Of a stretch of 64,000 nucleotides of DNA, positions 52,749-61,839 are shown one piece after another. A model generated the notes under the pieces. That model searched no databases. It saw only the letters and a program-made list of their open reading frames with translations, and was not told the origin of the DNA. The DNA lies in NCBI GenBank assembly GCA_905181965.1, contig CAJIZY010000005.1, positions 1 through 64,000 on the forward strand, in the 5' to 3' direction. The position numbers and the translations under genes are program-made. Origin of the DNA: Akkermansiaceae bacterium (GTDB lineage Bacteria; Verrucomicrobiota; Verrucomicrobiia; Verrucomicrobiales; Akkermansiaceae). Each line of letters begins with the position of its first letter. Positions within the stretch are counted from its first letter, which is position 1.

Positions 52749-53981
52749 CTAGAACTGGGTCGAAGCACCGAGGCTGAAGCGGTTCCGGTCGTAGGCCCGA
52801 CCAGCGTCCGAAGTGAGATCTTCGAAGTTATATCGTGCATTGACGGAAACATTGTCGGTAACCCGAAGGTTTACACCTACGAATGCATTTAACAATTCCT
52901 CGTCAACCGAAGACGCGCCCAAACCAAATGTGCTAAGCTGTAGGTCATTGTAAGCGAGAGACGCATAGTTGATACCTCCGCTGAGGGAGAGATCTTCGGA
53001 GAGCGAATATGTCGCAGTGACACCGATCCGAAGAGTATCAGTATTGCTGTAGAAAGCATTAACGAATGTATCCGGGTTGAACACATTGCGAGCAAAGTCT
53101 TCTACCCCGTAACGAGCGTAGCTTCTAAGGCTAAGTTGCGAGTTGACCGCAGTCCGGAATGAGCCCTCAAGGTAAGGGCTATTTCCAGAAGATCCATTTT
53201 CAACGTCACGCACTTGAGCACCTGCACGAATGACACCTGTAGATTTGCGGTTAAAGCGGTGCTCTAAACCTGCAAGAATGTAGTGGTTCGTAGAATCAGT
53301 AACTGCGCCGTCAGCTGAGACTTCAGCATTACGGTAAGTTAAAGTCGCAACGGTCCGATCACTCAACTGATAACGAAAATCGTTGTAGAGTGTCAGAGTT
53401 GAACGATCACCATTAGCTAGATCATCAAAAGAAATACCATCGAGGCGGAGACCAGTGTAGGTCGCAAGTCTGTCTGACCAACGATAACCTACAGCATTAT
53501 CGGTGGACCACCTGGTGTAATTCCCGACCTGGCGTTGGGCTTGAAAACCTACTGAATAATCAGGCTCAAGCTCGTAAGTCGCAAAATTCCGGCTTACAAA
53601 GCGAAGTCTCTCGCTAGAACGATGAGTCCAGTTAAGATAAACAGTAGCTGTATATGCTGTGTCGTCGACGTCATCACCAAGAACCTCAAGATTGTCAAAA
53701 TAGTGGATCAATCCTACCTGAGCTCCGAAGCTTGTAGTCGTCTGTGGCGTGTTGTTCAAGAAGGTTGCCCCAACATACGCTTGACCGTAAAATGACTCAT
53801 CACTATTTCCCGCAAGTGGGGTAGGGTTGTCATCAAGTCCAAAGTTTGCACCAGCGGTGTAGCGCAAAGGAAGAGAGTCAGTCTCGCCATCGTCAGGAGC
53901 CAGATCGAAAAGTGATTGAGCGCAAAGTGAACTAGCTAGGGCCGTCCCGATTGCTGCGATTGCAAAAGATTGTTTTTTCAT
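52749..53981 (-). CDS. Outer-membrane beta-barrel protein (BBP2-like) of the EPS module
   Basis: 410 residues with a signal peptide (about 1-22) and repeated amphipathic strands ending in an aromatic residue (FSLGASTQF at the C-terminus). This fits an outer-membrane barrel of roughly 16 or more strands. It is of the BBP2 type found in Verrucomicrobial and Proteobacterial polysaccharide loci, where such proteins probably secrete or anchor polymer. It lies between a small exported protein and the tyrosine autokinase, all on the minus strand, with 18 bp and 115 bp gaps. Confidence 0.82.
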   Translation of the reverse strand: MKKQSFAIAAIGTALASSLCAQSLFDLAPDDGETDSLPLRYTAGANFGLDDNPTPLAGNSDESFYGQAYVGATFLNNTPQTTTSFGAQVGLIHYFDNLEVLGDDVDDTAYTATVYLNWTHRSSERLRFVSRNFATYELEPDYSVGFQAQRQVGNYTRWSTDNAVGYRWSDRLATYTGLRLDGISFDDLANGDRSTLTLYNDFRYQLSDRTVATLTYRNAEVSADGAVTDSTNHYILAGLEHRFNRKSTGVIRAGAQVRDVENGSSGNSPYLEGSFRTAVNSQLSLRSYARYGVEDFARNVFNPDTFVNAFYSNTDTLRIGVTATYSLSEDLSLSGGINYASLAYNDLQLSTFGLGASSVDEELLNAFVGVNLRVTDNVSVNARYNFEDLTSDAGRAYDRNRFSLGASTQF

Positions 53982-53999
53982 AAAATATTTAATTATTGA

Positions 54000-54581
54000 T
54001 TAGCCTTCTTCGGTAACAACATCATCGACTGGAGTCACTTGCGGATCGTCCTCGATAGGTGCGAAAAAGAACTCAGGAATCCACCGGCTCTCCTTAACAA
54101 TCGGATCGTTGATGCTCTTGAAAGGATAATCGAGTGGATTTGGTCCATCGGCTTCCGGAGCAGTAATCACGCCCTTTCCGTCAGCGAGCCCGCCCTTTGC
54201 AGAGTGACCTTCGCCACCAGCAGAACCATATCTTTCGACAATTGCCTGGATACTTGAAACAGCGTCAGGAGCAGTGGCCATTGCGCACTGCGTAATCATG
54301 CGGATTTGGGAAGGAGCGGCGAGAATCGCTGTATTCACGATCTCGGCAACCAGTTTCTTATCAGCGTCGGAAGCAACGATGGCGGCTTTGACAATCTCGC
54401 AGGCGCAGGACTCATTGAGAGCAATGTTAGCAGCGACAACTTCAAGGACTTTACTCGAGTCAGCAGCAACTGCGACTTTGACAGCCTTGCTAAGTTTAGC
54501 GGAATCAGCAACGTCAGCCGACGCAACTGAAACGAAGGATAAAAGCACTGCTGTAAGTGCGAATTTTAGCGTATTTTTCAT
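54000..54581 (-). CDS. Exported Ala/Val-rich helical protein of unknown function
   Basis: 193 residues with a signal peptide (MKNTLKFALTAVLLSFVSVASA). About residues 25-115 are Ala/Val/Ile-rich helices, with four similar units such as KAVKVAVAADSSKVLEVVAA and EIVKAAIVASDADKKLVAEI and NTAILAAPSQIRMITQCAMA, suggesting a helical repeat. The C-terminal third is Pro/Asp/Gly-rich and probably disordered, with FKSINDPIVKESRWIPEFFF. No family is recognised. It is first in the EPS-module operon, 18 bp before the barrel gene, and is common at this place in Verrucomicrobia as far as I recall. Confidence 0.75.
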   Translation of the reverse strand: MKNTLKFALTAVLLSFVSVASADVADSAKLSKAVKVAVAADSSKVLEVVAANIALNESCACEIVKAAIVASDADKKLVAEIVNTAILAAPSQIRMITQCAMATAPDAVSSIQAIVERYGSAGGEGHSAKGGLADGKGVITAPEADGPNPLDYPFKSINDPIVKESRWIPEFFFAPIEDDPQVTPVDDVVTEEG

Positions 54582-54629
54582 GAATTTTTAGATCTGAGTT
54601 CTGGATAACCCCTTGATTTCAAGGGTATT

Positions 54630-54703
54630 TGGAGCGGGTAGAGGGAATCGAACCCTCATAATCAGCTTGGAAGGCTGGAGCTTTACCATTAAGCTATACC
54701 CGC
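54630..54703 (-). tRNA. tRNA-Gly, anticodon UCC
   Basis: On the minus strand the sequence folds as a cloverleaf: acceptor arms GCGGGTA and TACCCGC, D-arm with AATGGTAAA, anticodon arm CAGCCTTCCAAGCTG with anticodon TCC, and T-arm GAGGGTTCGATTCCCTC. The 3' CCA is encoded (54630-54632). The body is 71 nt, usual for tRNA-Gly. Confidence 0.97.
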
Positions 54704-54716
54704 GTCACTGGCAGGC

Positions 54717-54745
54717 AAATTACCGCCGAGCTCAAAGGACTGCAA
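54717..54745 (-). promoter_or_regulatory. Possible sigma-70-type promoter of tRNA-Gly
   Basis: On the minus strand TTGCAG and TAATTT are separated by 17 bp and lie 13 bp upstream of the tRNA. Each box matches only three of six consensus positions, so this rests on spacing and location. Confidence 0.3.
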
Positions 54746-54869
54746 GGTTTTTTTTCACTTCGCCGGAGGCTCGTTCGTCCATCTAAGGGACAACCCCCTT
54801 TAAATAAATGTGCACAACGAATTTTCAAAAGTATTCTTAACTATCCTGATTTATTAAAATATTTCTGAT

Positions 54870-55625
54870 TTATAGACCAGTGGGATGGTCAACAAAAATC
54901 CAATCTAAGCAAAATTGGTCATTCAAAAGCTTTCCGAGCGCCCTCACCCCAAAGGTCTCGGTCGCGTAATGCCCAGCATATAGAACGTTGAGCCCAAGCT
55001 CCTCTGCAAGAGGATGACTCCAATGAGGGCCCTCGCCGGTGACAAAGGTATCGATTCCTTCCGCAACCATCGCCTCAATCTCACCACCTGCCCCTCCCGT
55101 AATTATCCCGACCAGCCCAGCAGAAGTAGCTTCGTCCCCGCGAAGAAGAACCGGACCAACAACAGCGAGCTCAAGAGCTTTCCTCAACTCCGCTAGGCTC
55201 CCCTTATAGGTTGCTCGCCGCCCTAAAAAGATTCCTTTCCAGTCAAAAAACGGTTCTCCATCACCAAGACCCAAACTCCGAGACAACCCAACATTATTCC
55301 CAAGCTCCGGATGAATATCGAGCGGAATATGGCTGCTGTAGATCGCCAACCCGGCGTCCATCGCGATCTTAAGCTTAGAATAGGCCGAACCAGTTAACAT
55401 CCGCACTCCCTGCCAAAACATCCCATGATGAACGACTAAAAGGTCGGCGCCTTCAGCAACCGCCTTTTCAATAACCGGCTGACTGGCATCCACCGCGCAA
55501 GCCACCCGACGGACCTCACCCCCATTTTGAAGCTGCAAACCATTGTAGGCGCCCGGGTAATCAGGAACCCTCTCCGCACCGAGCTCTTTTTCGAGAAATC
55601 TAACCACTTCAGATAATTTGGCCAT
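54870..55625 (-). CDS. Nif3-like dinuclear metal center protein
   Basis: Nif3/DUF34 family (GTP cyclohydrolase I type 2-like), 252 residues. The metal-binding histidines occur in LLVVHHGMFWQG, in IYSSHIPLDIHPELGNN and in the C-terminal VLYAGHYATETFGVR. The start is the ATG at 55625 (MAKLSEVVRFLEKELGAER); an in-frame ATG at 55637 would add four residues. The cellular role of the family is not established. It follows the RluA-family gene by 27 bp. Confidence 0.92.
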   Translation of the reverse strand: MAKLSEVVRFLEKELGAERVPDYPGAYNGLQLQNGGEVRRVACAVDASQPVIEKAVAEGADLLVVHHGMFWQGVRMLTGSAYSKLKIAMDAGLAIYSSHIPLDIHPELGNNVGLSRSLGLGDGEPFFDWKGIFLGRRATYKGSLAELRKALELAVVGPVLLRGDEATSAGLVGIITGGAGGEIEAMVAEGIDTFVTGEGPHWSHPLAEELGLNVLYAGHYATETFGVRALGKLLNDQFCLDWIFVDHPTGL

Positions 55626-55652
55626 GCCGAGAATCAACTCGGACTACCCCAT

Positions 55653-56327
55653 TCAGGCAATACAAAAGGACTCCAGCTCATTGGGAAGCAAGCTTTGAGC
55701 TTCGATCACCTTCCCCTTCCATCCAAATATCACCCCCTTTGCATGCAGTGCCTGACGATCCAGCCGCATCCGCTCAAACAATTCGGCGGTCCAGCCCTTC
55801 TCTAAAAAATCTAAATACGCCCGACCTTGGTCACTATAAATCTTATCCCCAACAATCGGATACCCTAGATATTCCAAATGAACTCTTATTTGATGAGTCC
55901 GCCCCGTTCGAGGTTCACAACCAATCATCGCAAATCGATCCCCCCCGTTTTTAAATATCCCCTCGAGCCGAAAGCCCGTCTCGCTTGCCTTCCCCTCCGG
56001 ATGCACCGCCTGCTTTACCCAAATCTCGCTCTCCTCGAACTCTCCCTTCCGTCGAATCGGCTCCGTCACACAAACCTCTTTCCAATCTGGCCAACCACTG
56101 ACAATCGCCTGATAACTCTTTTTAATTTCTCTCCGCCCCATCATCTTACCCAATTTCCGCGCCACCGACGAACTCTTCGCCACTAAGACACAACCACTCG
56201 TTTCCCGATCCAATCGATTCACAAAAAAGAACTCCACTCCCGGTATCGCCTCTTTCAAAACTCCCAACAAAGTCACCTCGTCACTCTTCCCCGTCGGGTG
56301 CATGATCAAGGGCGCTGGTTTGTCCAC
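55653..56327 (-). CDS. RluA-family RNA pseudouridine synthase
   Basis: 224 residues. The catalytic motif is FFVNRLDRETSGCVLVAKSS, with the Asp of RLDRETSG (about residue 41) as nucleophile. Also present are KSYQAIVSGWPDW and EPRTGRTHQIRVHLEYLGY followed by PIVGDKIYSD. The GTG at 56327 (translated as MDKPAPLIMHPTG) starts inside what is usually the K-P-A-G-L strand, and a stop lies five codons upstream, so this is a short form without an S4 domain. The target RNA (23S or tRNA) cannot be assigned. Confidence 0.9.
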   Translation of the reverse strand: MDKPAPLIMHPTGKSDEVTLLGVLKEAIPGVEFFFVNRLDRETSGCVLVAKSSSVARKLGKMMGRREIKKSYQAIVSGWPDWKEVCVTEPIRRKGEFEESEIWVKQAVHPEGKASETGFRLEGIFKNGGDRFAMIGCEPRTGRTHQIRVHLEYLGYPIVGDKIYSDQGRAYLDFLEKGWTAELFERMRLDRQALHAKGVIFGWKGKVIEAQSLLPNELESFCIA

Positions 56328-56444
56328 TATTTTGCGCGATCACAACAAGTTGACAACACCTTAAAATCAAGCTGGGACGGGAGCTGGGGACTCACGGTGC
56401 GAATATCCCTCGACCGACGCACTTTGCCAATTTAAAACCCCGCC

Positions 56445-57755
56445 ATGTCCCACATGGAGCACACGCTGGCGTCCGAAGCAACTCTCGAAGGAACCTCACT
56501 TCACACCGGAGAAAAAGTCACCCTCACCCTGAAACCTGCTCCTGAAGGCCACGGTTTTAAGTTCCGGCGTATCGATCTCCCCGACAAACCCTTCATAGAC
56601 GCCTGTGTCTCTAAAGTCCAGACTGTCGAGCGCGCTACCACCCTTGCCGAAGGTTCCGTCCGCGTTCACACTGTCGAGCACGTTCTCTCCGCCTTGGTCG
56701 GTATGGGAGTCGACAACGCTCTCGTTGAAATGGACTCCAACGAACCACCCATCGGCGATGGCTCCTCACGCCCTTACGTCGAGCTCATCAAAAAAGCTGG
56801 CCTCGAAGAACAATCCACCCCACGTAAAATTTGGGAAATTCGTGAGCCCATTCATCTCGAAACCGGCGACGGATCCCTTATCACCATCGTCCCCGACAAG
56901 CAATTCCGCGTCTCTGTCACCAACGTCGGAAAGGACGGCCGCTTCGTGCAATACTTCTCCACCGTCGTCACCCCCGAACTTTACGAGAGCGAAGTCGCCC
57001 CTGCGCGCACTTTCACCTTTTACGAAGACATCAAGCCCCTCCTCGACAAGGGCCTCATCAAAGGCGGTTCGCTCGAAAACGCAGTCGTCGTTCGTGGCGA
57101 AGAAATCATGTCCAAGGAGCCCATGCGCTTCGACAATGAGTTCGCACGCCATAAAGCCCTAGACCTCATCGGTGACCTCATGCTCTCTGGACGCAAATTC
57201 ACGGGCCACGTTATCGCCGTCAAACCCGGCCACGGACCCAACACCGAAGCCGCAAAAGCACTTCGCAAAAACTATGCCGCCATGCGTGCCATGGTTCCTT
57301 CCGTCGAACTCCCACAAGCAGAAGCTGTCCTCGACATCACCGAGATCCTTAAAATCCTCCCCCACCGCTATCCATTCTTGCTCATCGATCGCGTCACCGG
57401 CTTCTCCTCTGAGATGAAATGCACCGCCATCAAGAACCTCACCATGAACGAGGACTTTTTCCAAGGGCACTTTCCCGGACACCCCGTCATGCCCGGCGTC
57501 CTCCAACTTGAGGCTATGGCCCAAACCGCTTCCATCCTCATCATGCGCATGCCAGACAACGCTAATAAAATTGGCTACTTTCTGAGCGCCGACAAAGTCA
57601 AATTCCGTAAGCCCGTGGTGCCTGGTGACACCCTCTTCATCGACGCCGAAATTCTCAGCTTCCGGCGCACAATAGGCACCGCCATCGCCTCCTGCACCGT
57701 GAACGGTCAGGTCGTCTCCAGCGCCGAGCTCAAGTTCGCCATCGTGGATGCCTAG
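56445..57755 (+). CDS. lpxC-fabZ: Bifunctional LpxC deacetylase and FabZ dehydratase
   Basis: A fusion of two enzymes of lipid A and fatty acid synthesis. Residues about 1-275 are LpxC, which deacetylates UDP-3-O-acyl-GlcNAc. Zinc and active-site motifs are HTVEHVLSALVGMGVDN, EPPIGDGSSRPYVEL and FARHKALDLIGDLMLSG, where the His and Asp ligands are present. Residues about 285-436 are FabZ, with ILKILPHRYPFLLIDRVTGF and GHFPGHPVMPGVLQLEAMAQ, containing the catalytic His and Glu. This fusion is known in Bacteroidota and the PVC group. It shows that the host makes lipid A. The start follows a short leader of about 118 bp after the divergent RluA-like gene. Confidence 0.97.
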   Translation: MSHMEHTLASEATLEGTSLHTGEKVTLTLKPAPEGHGFKFRRIDLPDKPFIDACVSKVQTVERATTLAEGSVRVHTVEHVLSALVGMGVDNALVEMDSNEPPIGDGSSRPYVELIKKAGLEEQSTPRKIWEIREPIHLETGDGSLITIVPDKQFRVSVTNVGKDGRFVQYFSTVVTPELYESEVAPARTFTFYEDIKPLLDKGLIKGGSLENAVVVRGEEIMSKEPMRFDNEFARHKALDLIGDLMLSGRKFTGHVIAVKPGHGPNTEAAKALRKNYAAMRAMVPSVELPQAEAVLDITEILKILPHRYPFLLIDRVTGFSSEMKCTAIKNLTMNEDFFQGHFPGHPVMPGVLQLEAMAQTASILIMRMPDNANKIGYFLSADKVKFRKPVVPGDTLFIDAEILSFRRTIGTAIASCTVNGQVVSSAELKFAIVDA

Positions 57756-57917
57756 ATCGAAATCGTTATCTCCCACTGACTTAAACCAAGGGCCTTCAGC
57801 GTCCCTCCCTGTCCAAAAAAGACACTCAGATTCCCTGAAATTGGCACCTCCCTCGCCTTTTCCCCTCCCATTTTTCGCAAGTATTCACTTTGGCATGGTT
57901 TATGATAGGGTCGCTCT

Positions 57918-59502
57918 GTGAAAACCGTCGATCTTTCCCACCTCGGCATCGAAGCCAAAAATATCGCCCGCAATCCTGCCACTTCGCGGCTCTACATGGA
58001 CGCAATCCGCTACGAGCCCTCCACTAGCCTTTCGGCTTTCGGTGCACTCATTGCCTACTCCGGTGAAAAAACTGGTCGTTCGCCCAGCGACAAACGGATC
58101 ACCGAAAATGCCGCCTCAAAAGATTACGTCTGGTGGGGCGACATCAACATGCCCATCGGGGAACACACCTTCGAGATCAACCGCGAGCGGGCCAAGGACT
58201 ACCTCAACACCCGAGAGCAGATTTACGTCATCGACGCTTTCGCCGGCTGGGATCCCGAGAACCGCATTAAGGTCCGCGTCATCTGCACCCGCCCTTACCA
58301 CGCGCTCTTCATGCAGATCATGCTCATCAATCCCTCCAAGGAGGAATTAGCCGACTTTGGCGAGCCTGATTTCACAATTTACAATGCGGGCCAATTCCCC
58401 GCCAACCGCCTCACCGAAGGCATGACCTCCAAGACCTCCATTGATGTCTGCTTCGAGGAAAAGGAAATGGTCATTCTGGGCACCGAATACGCCGGCGAGA
58501 TGAAGAAAGGAGTCTTCACCCTGATGCACTACCTTATGCCCATGAAGGGGCATCTCTCAATGCACTGCTCGGCCACCGCCTGCCCTACCACCAATCGCTC
58601 AGCCATCCTCTTCGGCCTTTCCGGCACCGGTAAAACCACCCTCTCCGCCGACCCCACCCGCAAGCTCATCGGAGACGACGAGCACGTCTGGACCGACACC
58701 GGCGTCTTCAATATCGAGGGCGGCTGCTACGCCAAAGCAATCGATCTTTCCAAGGAAACCGAGCCAGATATTTATAACGCGCTCCACTATGGTGCTGTCC
58801 TAGAAAATGTGGTGCACGACGAAGACTACAATGTTGATTTTCACGACACTTCTCTCACACAAAACACCCGTGGAGCTTACCCTATCGAGTTCATCGACAA
58901 CGCTCTCATTCCCTGTATCGCGGGACATCCGACCGATATCATCTTCCTCACTTGCGATGCCTTCGGCGTTCTTCCACCCGTCGCCAAGCTTAGCGAAGAG
59001 CAGGCTATGTATCACTTCATTTCCGGCTACACCGCGAAGGTTGCTGGAACCGAGATGGGCCCGAGATAATCAACGGCAACGGCATCCGAGTGAGCGGCCC
59101 GCCTCGAACTTTCGTCGAGGCCAAGCTCCTCGCCGAGAAAGTTCTGCGTTCGGCACTAGCGTATGGCTCGTTAACACTGGCTGGATCAAAGGCGGATATG
59201 GTTCTGGAGAACGTATCAAGCTCAAGCATTCCCGCGCCATCGTAGAATCAATCTACAATGGTAAACTCGCGCAAGCTCCGGTCGTAACCGACCCCATTTT
59301 TGGATTTCGAACCGTCACCGAAGTTCCGGAAGTCCCATCAGACATTCTCGTTCCCCGCAACAGCTGGACAGACCAAGCCACCTTCGATACCAGCGCACGC
59401 AAGCTCGCTGATCTTTTCCTCGAAAACTTCAAAACCTACGAGGGAGGAACCAGCCACGAAATCATCAGCGGCGGTCCAAAAAAATCTGGAGAGCGCTCGT
59501 GA
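57918..59502 (+). pseudogene. pckA: ATP-dependent phosphoenolpyruvate carboxykinase, frame-disrupted
   Basis: The first 383 codons from GTG 57918 match ATP-type PEP carboxykinase well: [20 protein letters not shown], the ATP loop [19 protein letters not shown], the metal-binding [20 protein letters not shown] and the ends [14 protein letters not shown] and [13 protein letters not shown]. The frame then stops at 59067-59069. The C-terminal part (VWLVNTGWIKGGYGSGER to FLENFKTYEGG) resumes at about 59161 in another frame and ends at 59502. Between them, a third frame gives residues like TFVEAKLLAEKV. The conserved stretch normally reading V-T-E-P-x-A-T-F-S-x-C-F-G is absent, replaced by about 37 unrelated bases (59061-59097). 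Two frame changes plus a lost motif mean a pseudogene, unless the sequence has errors here. Confidence 0.85.
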
Positions 59503-59556
59503 CCAGGAGTTCCGCTAGAACCTGAAAAATCCTTCTCCCTTGGCAGCAAGACAATG

Positions 59557-59583
59557 AAGAAAGGCAGCAATCCTCTTGTTGCC
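59557..59583 (-). terminator. Probable terminator after the small lipoprotein gene
   Basis: An 8-bp stem (GGCAACAA with TTGCTGCC on the minus strand, one wobble pair, five-base loop) is followed by TTTCTT. It lies 33 bp beyond the lipoprotein stop. The T run is short, so this is moderately supported. Confidence 0.5.
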
Positions 59584-59616
59584 GATAAAACCTTTCAGAC
59601 TTGTCAGCCTATCAAA

Positions 59617-59820
59617 TTAATCTTCCCGGGTAGACTTCCACTTTGTCGGAGTCGCAGATTTCTCTTTACCCAAAACCTCGCTCTGTTCCAACCCGACACC
59701 GACCGCTCTTCCCACTCCTTGCAAGGTTCGAATTGGCATTTGCGTAGCAGAACGAAGCAAACCACAGGAACTCAGGGCGAGGGAACAAATCACTAAGGTC
59801 GGGAGCAATAAAAGTTTCAT
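59617..59820 (-). CDS. Small lipoprotein
   Basis: 67 residues. The start MKLLLLPTLVICSLALSSCG is a lipoprotein signal with a lipobox (LSSC, Cys19). The mature part (about 48 residues) is basic with a central amphipathic stretch (TQMPIRTLQGVGRAVGVGLE) and no domain I recognise. It converges with the disrupted pckA, and a probable terminator follows. Its small size limits confidence, but the signal is clean. Confidence 0.65.
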   Translation of the reverse strand: MKLLLLPTLVICSLALSSCGLLRSATQMPIRTLQGVGRAVGVGLEQSEVLGKEKSATPTKWKSTRED

Positions 59821-60082
59821 ACGGACATCTGAATACTCCCACCCCTACTCTTGCGGTCTTATTTTTATGCTCATTGCCTATTATTAGCTATTTGCTGAGT
59901 CCAGTTTCGCCTCAGAAGCCCCTTATTTTTCTTTTGACAATTCTATTGTTAGGAGCATTTTCTTTAAATCACACTTCTTTAAAACCTTTGTTTGGTCAAT
60001 GGGCAAATGCACATCAATCTGATCAGATATATAAGATGCTTCAAGATGATCTCGAACCTCCCTCGACCGCCTTTCCTCGGAA
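59821..60082. other. AT-rich gap before the truncated phosphatase
   Basis: About 262 bp without a convincing gene. The part between 59870 and 60050 is visibly richer in A and T than its flanks. A plus-strand frame from 59874 reads through a hydrophobic segment (PLIFLLTILLLGAFSLNHTS) and ends at 60134. It overlaps the phosphatase in another frame. It could be a foreign piece or a remnant signal-anchor. No family match is evident. Confidence 0.4.
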
Positions 60083-61837
60083 GTGCCTGCAGAACAGATC
60101 ATCACTCGAAAACACCCATCCATCGATGAAGTAAATCCAATCTTCAAGGATGCACCGGTCGACACCCGCCAATTCGAAGCCACCCTCACGGGGCTCAAGC
60201 CACTTACCAGTTACTACTATGCGATTTACGACGGAGAAAAACGCCTGACCTCAGCCGACACATCCTATCGTTTCAAAACCAACCCCGTTCCCGGATCAGA
60301 TACTCCGGTTTACTTCTGGGTCGTCGGCGACTCCGGTACTGGGGGTAAGGCGCAGGCCCAGGTCCATACTTCGATGGTCGAGCACACCGCCAAGAGCGGA
60401 CGCCCCATCGACCTTTACCTTCACGTCGGTGATATGGCTTATGGTTCCGGCACTAACAAGGAATTCAGCGACCGTTTTTTTAAGATGTACGAGCCCACTC
60501 TCCGCAACACCGTTTGCTGGGGTTCCATGGGCAACCATGAGGGCCGCACCTCCAAAGGAGCAACCGGTATTGGACCATTTTACGATGCCTTCATCAGCCC
60601 CACCAAAGCCGAAGCGGGTGGCCTTCCGTCTGGGAAGGAAGCCTTCTACTCGTTCGACTGGGGCAAGGTCCACTTCATTTGCCTCGACTCTCACGACCTT
60701 GATCGCCGCCCTACCGGCGAAATGGCTCAGTGGCTCAAGGCCGATCTCGAGAAAACCAAGGCTAAGTTCCTAGTCGCCTTCTTTCACCACCCTCCTTACA
60801 CCAAGGGCTCCCACGATTCGGATCGCGAAGGCCAGCTCGTCGAAATGCGCGAGCATATCATGCCCATTCTCGAAAGTGGCGGTGTAGATCTTGTCTTTAC
60901 CGGACACTCCCACATTTACGAACGCTCCATGCTCATCGACGGAGCCTATCAAACTCCCTCAGTTGCCAAAGGAGTCATCCTCGACGATGGCGATGGAGAC
61001 CCGGCAGGCGACGGAGCCTACCGCAAGAGCGAGGGCCTGAAACCAAACAATGGCCATGTCTCCATTGTTACCGGTCATGGCGGCACCGGCAACCGACGCT
61101 CTGGCACCCACCCGGTAATGCGCCGTATCATCCTCGATCACGGCTCCTGCCTCATCACAATCGCCGATGACACCATCAAGGGAGAAATGCTCAATTCCAA
61201 AGGCGTTATTCGTGACACCTTCGCCATCAAAAAAAGCGGGGAAGTCACCCACACCATCGTCGAAAACCCCTGGCAGCCTGAACCATTGCAGAAAAATCAG
61301 AAGAAGCCAACCAGTCCCACTGCTCCCCGTAACGCTGCCGCGCTGATCAATAAGAACGCAACTTGGTCCTACCTCGCAGGCTCTCATCCATCAGGTAATG
61401 TGACTGATTGGGCAGCGCCCGATTACGATGTCTCCGGCTGGAAAACCGGCAAAGCTGGTTTCGGTTACGGTGATAACGATGACACCACACAAATTGAAAT
61501 GGGTGGGAAGTTCACCACTATTTACATCCGCAAGGAATTTAAGCTCCCCAAAAATGCCAATCTCGAAAAACTTGGTCTTCATATTTCCTACGATGACGCC
61601 TTTATTGCCTACCTTAATGGCCACGAGGTCTACCGTCAGGGAGTTGACAAGAAACAGGGCAAAGAGGCAGACGGCTTCACCACCCACGAAGCTGAAGGCT
61701 TCGAATACTTTCCCCTTAAAGGAATCTCAAAGATCCTAAAGCCCGGACAAAAGAACGTCCTAGCGATTGAAGGGCACAACGCGAACATTGGCAGTTCCGA
61801 CTTCACTCTCCATCCCCAGTTTCTCCTCAAGAAGTAG
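60083..61837 (+). CDS. Purple-acid-phosphatase-like metallophosphoesterase, 5'-truncated
   Basis: 584 residues from GTG 60083. The N-terminal part (VDTRQFEATLTGLKPLTSYY) is the second half of a fibronectin-III-like domain. The calcineurin-like phosphatase spans about 75-380, with metal-site motifs WVVGDSGTGG, HVGDMAYGSGT, GSMGNHEG, FFHHPPYTKG and FTGHSHIYERS. A beta-sandwich-like module ends the protein (about 426-584). The family is normally exported, but no signal peptide or first half of the Fn3 domain is present. Homologous residues extend upstream only to about 60050, just after an in-frame TGA (60047-60049). So the gene has lost its 5' end, or the upstream sequence is wrong. The TPR gene follows 2 bp later. 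Confidence 0.8.
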   Translation: MPAEQIITRKHPSIDEVNPIFKDAPVDTRQFEATLTGLKPLTSYYYAIYDGEKRLTSADTSYRFKTNPVPGSDTPVYFWVVGDSGTGGKAQAQVHTSMVEHTAKSGRPIDLYLHVGDMAYGSGTNKEFSDRFFKMYEPTLRNTVCWGSMGNHEGRTSKGATGIGPFYDAFISPTKAEAGGLPSGKEAFYSFDWGKVHFICLDSHDLDRRPTGEMAQWLKADLEKTKAKFLVAFFHHPPYTKGSHDSDREGQLVEMREHIMPILESGGVDLVFTGHSHIYERSMLIDGAYQTPSVAKGVILDDGDGDPAGDGAYRKSEGLKPNNGHVSIVTGHGGTGNRRSGTHPVMRRIILDHGSCLITIADDTIKGEMLNSKGVIRDTFAIKKSGEVTHTIVENPWQPEPLQKNQKKPTSPTAPRNAAALINKNATWSYLAGSHPSGNVTDWAAPDYDVSGWKTGKAGFGYGDNDDTTQIEMGGKFTTIYIRKEFKLPKNANLEKLGLHISYDDAFIAYLNGHEVYRQGVDKKQGKEADGFTTHEAEGFEYFPLKGISKILKPGQKNVLAIEGHNANIGSSDFTLHPQFLLKK

Positions 61838-61839
61838 TC

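Noticed and set aside
54610..54625. A 7-bp hairpin just downstream of tRNA-Gly
   Set aside because: The loop is two bases and no T run follows, so I cannot call it a terminator or attachment site.
57159..57776. A 205-codon minus-strand frame opposite lpxC-fabZ
   Set aside because: It is entirely antisense to the LpxC-FabZ fusion and has no family match, so it is a shadow frame.
58807..59502. A separate gene of 231 codons after pckA
   Set aside because: Its N-terminal half is an out-of-frame reading of the pckA middle. Only the C-terminal half is homologous, so it belongs to the broken pckA.
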